A stretch of 64,000 bases of DNA from CAVZTX01 sp963778375 (GTDB lineage Bacteria; Chloroflexota; Ktedonobacteria; Ktedonobacterales; Ktedonobacteraceae): NCBI GenBank assembly GCA_963778375.1, contig CAVZTX010000028.1:124001-188000 (forward strand). Direction: 5' to 3'. Below the pieces are notes generated by a model, which had not been told where the DNA came from, made no database searches, and was given only the letters and a program-made list of their open reading frames with translations. Shown here piece by piece: positions 46,011 through 53,168 of this stretch. The stretch's first letter is position 1, and every line of letters starts with the position of its first letter. The position numbers and the translations under genes were made by a program.

Positions 46011-46199
46011 TTAGAGGATGCTCCTTTGAATGCCACTGCTACAAATCCCTTCTGGATGTGTTATGCTGAGTATAACGCTCTCGAGGACTGAAATCAAGAA
46101 CTTCCTGATATGGCAAACAGAAGAACCCGGGAGCGTGATGCTGCCGAGTTCCTCGTTGTTAAAGGGAAAGGGGAGAGGCCACTCACTGACCTGTCCTTA

Positions 46200-47114
46200 C
46201 TATGGGGTGATACGCCCGATCTGGTTGCCATCCGCCTCAGTGAACCACAGATTGCCATCCGGCCCGGTGGTGATGTCCTGAGGACCACACCTGGCCGTAG
46301 GAATGGGAAACTCCGTGATATTCCCTTGCGGGGTGATACGCCCGACCTTGCTAGCCTGGCTTAAATTGTTAGTATCGCCAGCCTCGGTGAACCAGACGTT
46401 GCTATCCGGCCCGGTGGTGATGCCGGTAGTATAACTGTTAGCCGTGGGAATAGGAAACTCGGTGATGACCCCTTGCGGGGTGATACGCCCGATCTGGTTG
46501 GCAGTAAGATCAGTGAACCAGAGGTTACCATCCGGCCCGGTGGTGATGTCGTAAGTAAAACTCTTGGCCGTGGGAATAGGAAACTCGGTGATGACCCCTT
46601 GCGGGGTGATACGCCCGATCTTGCCACCCTGCTCAATGAACCAGAGGTTGCCATCTGGCCCAGACGTGATCTCGGCAGGAGAACTGTTAGCCGTGGGAAG
46701 GGGAAACTCAGTGATGTCTCCTTGCGGGGTGATACGCCCGATCTTGCTAGTCTGGTTCTCAATGAACCAGAGGTTGCCATCCGGCCCGGTGGTGATGCCG
46801 TAAGGAAGATTGTTGGCTGTGGAAAGGGGAAACTCGGTGATGTTCCCTTCAGGAGTAATGCGTCCGATCTTGCTAGCTAGAGCCTCGGTGAACCAGAGAT
46901 TGCCATCCGGCCCAGACGTGATGCCGTGAGGAGAACTGTTGACCGTGGGAATAGGAAACTCGGTGATGACCCCTTGCGGGGTGATACGCCCGATCTGGTT
47001 GCCATCCTGCTCGGTGAACCAGAGGTTGCCATCTGGCCCAGAGGTGATCTCGGCAGGAAGACTGTTGACTGTGGGAACAGGAAACTCGGTAATGACCCCC
47101 GCTGCCGCTGACAT
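46200..47114 (-). CDS. Vgb-type seven-bladed beta-propeller protein
   Basis: 304-residue protein made of seven near-identical blades, each with GPDGNLWFTE followed by IGRITP(Q/E)G and ITEFPIPT. This is the pattern of virginiamycin B lyase (streptogramin lyase) and relatives. The blades are so alike that the DNA is itself repetitive (about 126-base period). The lyase needs a His/Glu pair that I cannot place, so antibiotic inactivation is not claimed; many Ktedonobacteria-like propellers of this type have no known role. No signal peptide is seen. ATG 47114 has AAAGGAG eight bases before it; an ATG 21 bases upstream is disfavoured. Its promoter block matches that of the ester cyclase. Confidence 0.8.
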   Translation of the reverse strand: MSAAAGVITEFPVPTVNSLPAEITSGPDGNLWFTEQDGNQIGRITPQGVITEFPIPTVNSSPHGITSGPDGNLWFTEALASKIGRITPEGNITEFPLSTANNLPYGITTGPDGNLWFIENQTSKIGRITPQGDITEFPLPTANSSPAEITSGPDGNLWFIEQGGKIGRITPQGVITEFPIPTAKSFTYDITTGPDGNLWFTDLTANQIGRITPQGVITEFPIPTANSYTTGITTGPDSNVWFTEAGDTNNLSQASKVGRITPQGNITEFPIPTARCGPQDITTGPDGNLWFTEADGNQIGRITP

Positions 47115-47160
47115 GGAAAATACTCCTTTCTTCACTCTGACCTCGGTACGAGGTACATTG

Positions 47161-47241
47161 ATGAACCTGCTCAGAGTATACCCAAGGAAAAGTTGTGAGA
47201 CCCCTGTAAAATTACCTGTTCTGACTACCTGTTTTTCTTGA
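47161..47241 (-). promoter_or_regulatory. 81-bp promoter block with AACAGGT repeats, copy B
   Basis: Minus-strand counterpart of 43419-43499, about 83 percent identical by hand count and without gaps, including three ACAGG repeats and GGGTATACT. Lies just upstream of the Vgb gene. Confidence 0.6.
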
Positions 47242-47376
47242 AAATGTCAGAGTGGAGAGCGAAGCTGCAAGTTTGCAGGGATACTTTCAGCACACTCTTG
47301 CTACCTGTACAAATGTCCTCATCATACAGTATACTTCTGCTGACTTCTTGTTTCTGTTTCAAAAGGAGTGCAGGAG

Positions 47377-47448
47377 ATGAGCCCGGTAAAAAATGTGGAT
47401 GACTATATTGCACAGGCACCAAAGAAAGCGAGAATACAAATAGGATGA
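47377..47448 (+). pseudogene. 23-codon stub of a DUF1801-type gene
   Basis: ATG 47377 has AAAAGGAG nearby and encodes MSPVKNVDDYIAQAPKKAR, the usual opening of DUF1801 (YdhG-like) proteins. After about 19 residues it runs out of homology and ends at a TGA overlapping the ATG of the DinB gene (ATGA at 47445). It looks like the remnant of a deleted gene whose ribosome site now drives DinB by translational coupling. Confidence 0.5.
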
Positions 47449-47957
47449 CACAAGCTCTCCCACTCACCACTTTTTATTCTGGCTGGCATAGCTTCCAGCG
47501 AAATCTGATCAAAGTTATCGCGCCGCTTACTCCTGAACAACTTGCTTTACGCGCCGCGCCACACCACTGGTCGATAGGGATGGTTGCGCAACATATCATT
47601 GCCAACCGGGTCTGGTGGTTCCAGGTGTGGATGGGCGAGGGAAGTTCCGAGCTTGCCCCCATCGCGCACTGGGACCCCCAGGACAAAGAGTATCAGAGCG
47701 TGAACGAGTCCGCCGAACTGGTTGCCGGGTTTGAGAACACCTGGCACATGATCCAGCATACACTTGCCCACTGGACTCCCTCCGATCTTGGGCACGTTTT
47801 TTCACCTCCAGCAGCCTTGAGCGAAGAAGAGAAGAGCATATTTGGGGAACTGACGCGGCAGTGGATTATCTGGCATGTGATTGAGCATGAGATTCTCCAC
47901 GCGGGCGAGCTTTCTTTAGCCCTTGGCACATATGGTCTGACTTCTATCTATGAGTAA
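47445..47957 (+). CDS. DinB-family protein
   Basis: 170-residue four-helix-bundle protein of the DinB/YfiT metalloenzyme family. The metal-ligand histidines are in VAQHIIANR and in the C-terminal WHVIEHEILHAGE. The N-terminal YSGWHSFQRNLIKVIAPLTPEQLALRAAP is typical. DinB-like proteins are nickel- or zinc-binding thiol transferases or unknown enzymes. It is a close paralogue of the gene at 56326-56844. Its own ribosome site is weak; ATG overlaps the stop of the DUF1801 stub, so translation is probably coupled to it. Confidence 0.82.
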   Translation: MTQALPLTTFYSGWHSFQRNLIKVIAPLTPEQLALRAAPHHWSIGMVAQHIIANRVWWFQVWMGEGSSELAPIAHWDPQDKEYQSVNESAELVAGFENTWHMIQHTLAHWTPSDLGHVFSPPAALSEEEKSIFGELTRQWIIWHVIEHEILHAGELSLALGTYGLTSIYE

Positions 47958-47983
47958 TGATTTACTCATGCTCTGGAGGTGTT

Positions 47984-48118
47984 ATGGGAAAGGTTATTAT
48001 TGGTGCGACTCTGTCACTGGATGGGTTTATGAATGACCGCAATGGGGATGTGAGCCGCCTGTATCCAGATCTGGAAGCGTTGCGAAGACATGAGAAGGTG
48101 TCGGACCATCATCACTGA
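47984..48118 (+). pseudogene. Truncated dihydrofolate-reductase-family gene
   Basis: ATG 47984 with GGAGG upstream encodes MGKVIIGATLSLDGFMND and VSRLYPDLEALRR, the conserved N-terminus of RibD-C/DHFR-family proteins (normally about 180 residues). Homology stops after about 36 residues, and TGA follows at 48116, just before a palindromic element (48129-48250) that may have caused the truncation. Non-functional as written. Confidence 0.6.
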
Positions 48119-48128
48119 TCGCGCTCAA

Positions 48129-48250
48129 CGAACAGAGGGGCATCAATTGTAAGCGCATGTAGCGGGGTCGGCTGGGGCAAGCGGCAATGACGCCTGCTTT
48201 GCCCCACCACCCTCACCTATCGGGCCCTCTCAAGTGCGCTCCTCTGTTCG
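48129..48250. repeat. Palindromic element next to the DHFR stub
   Basis: Terminal inverted repeats CGAACAGAGG (48129-48138) and CCTCTGTTCG (48241-48250) enclose an inner GGGGCAA/TTGCCCC stem (48174-48205). Size and structure fit a small MITE-like element. No coding capacity. Confidence 0.5.
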
Positions 48251-48272
48251 ATTGTGCATGTCGGTTTCCGAT

Positions 48273-48719
48273 TTAGACGGAGTTCCCTGTCATCTCTCTT
48301 TGCATCAGGGGTGTAGGAGGTTCCCCGACCTGGGCTTGCGGCTGTTGTTGCCGTATGTGTTGGTCAATCGAAGCGAGCACATGGTGTAATGCCGTATTTT
48401 GCTGCATGGCTCCTATTGCTGCTGTAATCAGCAGAGGATGGAGAACCAGACCAACTGCTCCGACTGCAATCTGATCGACCCAGTCCTGCGCTCCTACTTT
48501 CACGAGCGTTCCGCCGTTGACACGCTGGAAGGAAATCGCGAGGACCTTATCAAAGCCGGTGATGGCTCTCAAGGTGCTTTCCTTCTTCAGTTGAACGGTG
48601 GTCTGGTTGAAATCACCAAAGTATTGGGCCTCGTAGCCCTGCGCCTGGTACTCAAGCACCAGCCCTTGAGCAAGCACTGGAATAGTAATCTCCTGGGTTT
48701 GATAGAAACGGGTTTCCAT
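48273..48719 (-). CDS. Hypothetical protein with short hydrophobic segment
   Basis: 148 residues, no family recognised. The first half looks like a compact alpha/beta domain (METRFYQTQEITIPVLAQGL..VQLKKESTLRAITGFDKVLAI), then KVGAQDWVDQIAVGAVGLVLHPLLITAAIGAM is hydrophobic enough for one membrane segment, and the tail is Gln/Pro-rich. I set the start at ATG 48719 because AAGGA lies five bases before it and the sequence upstream has no protein-like character. A clear sigma-70 promoter lies about 210 bases upstream (48928-48956). Similar proteins pairing an antisense-like beta domain with a helix hairpin occur widely, but I cannot name this one. Confidence 0.6.
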   Translation of the reverse strand: METRFYQTQEITIPVLAQGLVLEYQAQGYEAQYFGDFNQTTVQLKKESTLRAITGFDKVLAISFQRVNGGTLVKVGAQDWVDQIAVGAVGLVLHPLLITAAIGAMQQNTALHHVLASIDQHIRQQQPQAQVGEPPTPLMQREMTGNSV

Positions 48720-49236
48720 GGTAGTCCTTCTTCCTGTTGGAGGTAAGTGTAAGTAAGGGGTGCGTGTGGTTGCTGACAGATCAGACCATCGTTGCCGCAT
48801 CTCTTGCTCCTCGTCAAATCGACAGAGGGGATGTTGAGTGGCCTTACACGTTACGACAGAAGCAGGGAAGTACCGAAGCTGGTCCTGTGGGGAAAGAAGA
48901 GTTATAATTCTTCTTGATCGTAATTATAGTATAGCATATTAAATGATAAAAGTCAAGTATTTTTAAAATTAGATTGATTATGAATAGTAAAATAGAAATA
49001 AACAAGAAGACGTGAACACAGCAAAGCGGGTATTGCGCTCTCAAAGTCTACCCGCTTTGCTTTCTTTCTATTTGGCTTGAAAGCCGTGAAATTGACAGGC
49101 CAGCACAGGACATCTCCAAATGATCGAACCTTCCCCACGTGAGGACGAAAAGTCTTCCCAGTCCATTTCTCTGCGTCTCTCGATCTGAGATCTACTGAGC
49201 AGATGTCAGTAAGTGAATGGCCTGATGAGTTGCCTG
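48720..49236. other. Intergenic region, AT-rich
   Basis: Between the hypothetical gene and the secreted peptidase, both leftward. Contains the promoter at 48928-48956 in an AT-rich block; no gene seen in the rest. Confidence 0.5.
48928..48956 (-). promoter_or_regulatory. Sigma-70 promoter with extended -10
   Basis: Minus strand TTGACT (48951-48956), 17-base spacer ending in TGC, and TATACT (48928-48933). Drives the hypothetical gene at 48273-48719 with a leader of about 200 bases. Confidence 0.6.
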
Positions 49237-49908
49237 TCAGGGTACCTGGATATGAACGTGGCCGCAACTGTCAGGAAAGGTGAGAATGTGGTGCGCCTGC
49301 AAAGATTTCGCCAGGGATGGCGGCATCTGCCCACACCCACTCTGCCCGATGCCTGAGCCTGAAGACAGAAGAGGCAGAAGGGTCTGGATCAATTGGATCG
49401 AGGGCTGGTTGCGTCCCGTCACCTGCTGGCCATTAAACGAGCTGAAGTCGACGGCATGCCCGGTGTAATGAGTAGTGTGAGTGCTATGGACACCGCCAGC
49501 TATTTCAAGCACGCTGACCTTGTGACCAGAGGCAGCGGCCGCAAGAATGAGCTGCAGCACGAGCGGTTGGACAGTGGTGGACCCCCCGGGACCTGACTGA
49601 TGTTGTGAGGGGTCATAATAGCTCGAGCGAGCCGCCTTTTGACCATTGGCCAATTCGATGATGTTACAGTAGGCAGTGGCATGGTCAATCTTACCGGTAC
49701 AATAGATCCCGTCTGTCTTCCCCCCTGGATGGCTTTTTGCGAGCACAATATTGGGATTGCTGAGGATTTTCTTGGCGAGTGCTATATCCGAGGTGCTTGC
49801 CGCATCTACTCGCATGAAGTTTCCTAGCATTGGGCCGAAAATGGCACTGGCTATGAAGAACAGCAGCGCGAGAGGGAGAATGAGTTTCCACTTGAGAACG
49901 TGTTGCAT
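49237..49908 (-). CDS. Secreted M15-like (D-Ala-D-Ala) metallopeptidase domain protein
   Basis: 223-residue exported protein. A signal peptide/anchor (KWKLILPLALLFFIASAIFG, residues 6-25) ends before VDAAS. The C-terminal half carries the zinc-site pattern of the M15/hedgehog fold: HYTGHAVDF supplies HxxGxAxD, and HVHIQV gives the final HxH. A Cys pair in the N-terminal half (YCTGK..AYC) may form a disulfide. Such enzymes cut D-Ala-D-Ala or related peptidoglycan links, or are non-catalytic binders; the catalytic Glu is not clear. AAGGA eight bases before ATG 49908. Confidence 0.6.
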   Translation of the reverse strand: MQHVLKWKLILPLALLFFIASAIFGPMLGNFMRVDAASTSDIALAKKILSNPNIVLAKSHPGGKTDGIYCTGKIDHATAYCNIIELANGQKAARSSYYDPSQHQSGPGGSTTVQPLVLQLILAAAASGHKVSVLEIAGGVHSTHTTHYTGHAVDFSSFNGQQVTGRNQPSIQLIQTLLPLLSSGSGIGQSGCGQMPPSLAKSLQAHHILTFPDSCGHVHIQVP

Positions 49909-50445
49909 ACATTTGTTCCTTCAAACATACAAATAATTAGCCATACTCTCAGGTGCCGGGGCCAATATCTAGATAAGAAAGCCCCTGTAGAGCGAGATTG
50001 GGTGTTAGAGAAGGTGCACTGAGACTGCTGACATAAGCTTAGTGTAGTGGGAAGAGGTAGGAGGCGGATTGAAAAGAGGTTAAGAAATAGTAGTAAAGCG
50101 ATATAATCGGTTAATGTTTCTCAATATCATTTCAACATGTGTCTTCTTATCGGCCCCTACGGTTCACCCGGAAGGATACTGGTGGCGAATTCGGGCAGGG
50201 TTGCCCCACCCCGCTCCAGGGGCGCCATAAATGTGGCCCCTACGGAGGGGGCATCGCTTCTTTTGGTGGTCAGGAGTAATTCGCCACCAGTATCCGGAAG
50301 GATAGAGACCCCAGTATTTCTATAGTTGCATCAGATGTGCTTTGCAAGTATACTAGTTGATGGGATTCGATGAGTGGCTGCGCATGGTGCAAGCTGAACT
50401 CTCCTAGCCCGACCAGCAGATGACCGTCGAGAAAGGAACAAGATC
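49909..50445. other. Divergent intergenic region with MITE-like element
   Basis: Besides the element at 50168-50304 nothing gene-like is visible. The VOC gene's ribosome site (AAAGGA) lies at its right end. Confidence 0.5.
50168..50304. mobile_element. MITE-like element
   Basis: Perfect 18-base terminal inverted repeats GGATACTGGTGGCGAATT (50174-50191) and its complement (50278-50295). CCGGAAGGATA is present as an 11-base direct repeat at both borders (50168-50178 and 50294-50304). The interior is GC-rich with CGCCATAAATGTGGCCCCTAC. No coding capacity, so transposition in trans would be needed. Confidence 0.65.
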
Positions 50446-51331
50446 ATGCAAAAAATCACACCGCATTTATGGTTTGACAAAGAAGCAAAAGAGGCTGCCG
50501 AGTTTTACACTTCTTTCCTGCCGGATTCAAAAGTGACGAATATAACGACTTTGCATGATACTCCCTCGGGTGATTGTGATATCGTTTCGTTTGTACTCGC
50601 GAATCAGCCGTTCATGGCGATCAGCGCGGGGCCTTTCTTCAAATTCAACCCATCGGTTTCATTCCATATTAAGTGTAAAACAAAGGATGAGGTTGATGCG
50701 ATATGGGAAAAGCTTTCCGCAGGGCGGAAAAGTGTTGATGCCGCTTGCCGCGTATCCATTCAGCGAGCGCTATGGCTGGATAGAAGATAGGTATGGCCTT
50801 TCGTGGCAGGTGATTTACGCAGGCAATAATGAAATACAGCAGAAAATAATGCCTGCGCTTATGTTTGTTGGAACTGTCTGCGGAAAAACAGAGGAAGCGG
50901 TCAGCTTTTACACATCCGTCTTTCATAATTCGAACATATTCTTTCTCCAACGCTACGGCAAGGGAGCAGAGCCGGACAAAGAAGGAACGGTACAGTACGG
51001 TGCTTTCACATTGGAGGGCATGGAGTTTGGCGCGATGGATAGCGCACATGAGCATCAATTTGCGTTCAATGAAGCCATCTCTTTTCTTGTGCCCTGCGAA
51101 ACGCAAGCAGAAATCGATTACTATTGGGAGAAGCTGTCTGCTGATCCCAAAGCCGAACAATGTGGCTGGCTGAAAGACAAATTTGGACTTTCCTGGCAGG
51201 TCTGGCCAACGGTGATTGGCGAGATGATGAAAAACGGCACGCGCGAGCAGATTGATCGGATCACGCGGGCGTTCTTGCCGATGAAGAAATTTGAGATTGC
51301 AACAATACAGAAAGCATATGAAGGAAGATAA
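50446..51331 (+). CDS. Two-domain VOC/PhnB-like protein, frame broken by one base
   Basis: About 295 residues when joined: two tandem domains of the PhnB / 3-demethylubiquinone-methyltransferase-like (vicinal oxygen chelate) type. Domain 1 opens with QKITPHLWFDKEAKEAAEFY; domain 2 with KIMPALMFVGTVCGKTEEAVSFY, and each ends in (R/K)YGLSWQV or KFGLSWQVWPT. The frame shifts near 50725, where one extra base divides LSAGGKVLMPLAAYPF. Function of this family is unknown despite the name. AAAGGA eight bases before ATG 50446. Sits between a MITE-like element and the hsdS gene's 3' end. Confidence 0.8.
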
Positions 51332-51340
51332 CGATTTTTG

Positions 51341-51537
51341 AATTCGCCATCAATACCAAGAGAGGGTGAACAAGCCGTCCAGTTGCTTGAGGTCATCCTG
51401 GCAGAGGACAGGGGTCACATCGAGGCTGCTTATCAAGCCTCGACCCATCTACCAAGGGACCTCTTTCTTTCTTGATCTCATTGGGCGACTCGCGAGTATG
51501 ATAGAGAAACGACTTTTTATCAGGCAGACAACAGTCC
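51341..51537 (+). pseudogene. Possible small-gene remnant
   Basis: Reading GEQAVQLLEVILAEDRGHIEAAYQ in one frame and, after one extra base near 51475, LDLIGRLASMIEK and VLYSLLTALS in another gives a coherent helical protein of about 65 residues. It has no clear start and its end runs into the hsdS 3' end. Unrecognised family; low confidence. Confidence 0.3.
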
Positions 51538-51538
51538 T

Positions 51539-53168
51539 CTATTCGCTGCTCACGGCACTCTCCCATAGCTCCACTTGTTCGGTTAAGGCTACATCTATTT
51601 TCACAGGTTGAGTCTCACTGACGAAGCGGCTCTTATTGTTGGCTCCGTTTTTGTGCTCGTTGCGTTCCTTGCGTATGCGTTCCAGTAGGATACTGGCGGG
51701 TTCGTCGTTGGGGTCCTGGGGGACGAGTCTGCCGGCAAAGGCTTCTTTCAGGATGCTCTGACGTAATCGTTCTGCACGTTTTAGATTGGCTTCGATGGTT
51801 GCTTCCAATTCGGTTACTACTGATAGCCGTCGCTCCACTTCGGCTACAATTTGTTCTTGTTCAGCAAGAGGCGGTAAAGGAATAGGTAAGAATCTGCAAT
51901 GTTTAAAGTGCCAGTGCTGACATTGCTGTCCTGACTAGCTTGTTGAATAACGTTCAGATACTACCTAGTGCTTGCATACAAGAACTTATGAAGTACTGGT
52001 AATTGCACTAGCATCCATCAACTATACGAACTCTGATAAGGTATGAGCGTATTTGAGTACATAAGCTGCCTGATTGCACCATGTATATACAGCAGATCTC
52101 CCGACTAACTCACGACCTTCGCACGATTAAATAGAAGTCGCCATATTCCGTAAACGGTATTTTCGAACTCGCGAGTCGTTCAATAGCTCATCATCTTTAC
52201 ATCGTTCATAATCAATTGAACCTTCATCGCACATTGCTCATCCTCAAATACAGGTAATGCCAGCAAGCATTCTTCAGTAGGTCTTTGCGTGAAAGCATTG
52301 TTACCCAATTGAACATTCGCATACCTGTCTCCACCGTCGCCCAACACCATCCCTCTGGCAATTCTGGCAAACTTTCCGTATCGGGCTTAGCAGGCTCAAC
52401 ATAGCGCACTTTTGCTGGGTCTTTGCCTTTTGCTCTCAGGTCGGCTTCCCATTTGGCGCGGCGCTCTTTGAGAATGCGCTCTAGCAGGATAGAGGCTGGT
52501 TCGGTGTCGGGATGTTGGGTGCGCCAGGTTTCGGTTAGCTTGCCTTCGACGGCGGCTTTGAGGACGGCTGCACGGTAGCGTTTGAGTTTTGTTTGTGCGC
52601 GTCGCAATGCTGCTATGCCTGCGTCGAGTCGTGTGAATTGTTGTTCGATGGCTGCTACGATACGGTGTTGTTCATCAAGAGGGGCAATAGGGACTATCAA
52701 TGCTTGCAAGACTTGTAGCATTCACATCGAGGCTGTGCCTGCTAGCCTTTTCGTACCGTCGATTATTTGTGACCTAGTACAACTGGTGAGTTCAATAGAC
52801 ATAAAGAATGTATTGGAAATTAATCAGCATTGCAAATCTTAGCCTGATTAGATAGCTAGCGAATACCGGCATCTGGACAATCCGTAATCAAATAGCTTTT
52901 CCCTGTTGTATGCACACTGTACCTTGCAAATACTATGTCGCCTTCGTCGCAACATGATACTTGCTGTGTTACTTCTTCTGAGCACATACGAAATGGTACA
53001 GAATTCCAGTCGACTCTTCCATCGCTGTATATCAGTTATTGCTCACGAAAATCTTGGCCCTACTGGTTGATCTTGCGCACTTTCCGTATATCCATACTGA
53101 ATGCTTATAGCAACTCTATCGAGTACTCGTCCAGCCCATCCTCTTGGCAAATCATTTTCTTCGATCAC
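51539..53168 (-). pseudogene. hsdS: Type I R-M specificity subunit, heavily frame-broken
   Basis: The specificity subunit would read two half-sites of target DNA. Recognisable parts: the N-terminus from GTG 53168 (IEENDLPRGWAGRVLDRVA), central conserved helices APLDEQHRIVAAIEQQFTRLDAGIAALRRAQTKLKRYRAAVL (52690-52560), the second TRD opening SLPELPEGWCWATVE, and C-terminal helices ERRLSVVTELEATIEANLKRAERLRQSIL..EPASILLERI. Both target-recognition regions (about 52720-53160 and 51840-52290) contain several stops and frame changes each, far more than neighbouring genes. So hsdS looks truly decayed, or this stretch is especially poor sequence. Its GTG overlaps the hsdR stop (GTGA). Confidence 0.75.

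Noticed and set aside
46200..47114. Intergenic tandem repeats or CRISPR-like DNA
   Set aside because: The periodicity is that of seven coding beta-propeller blades.
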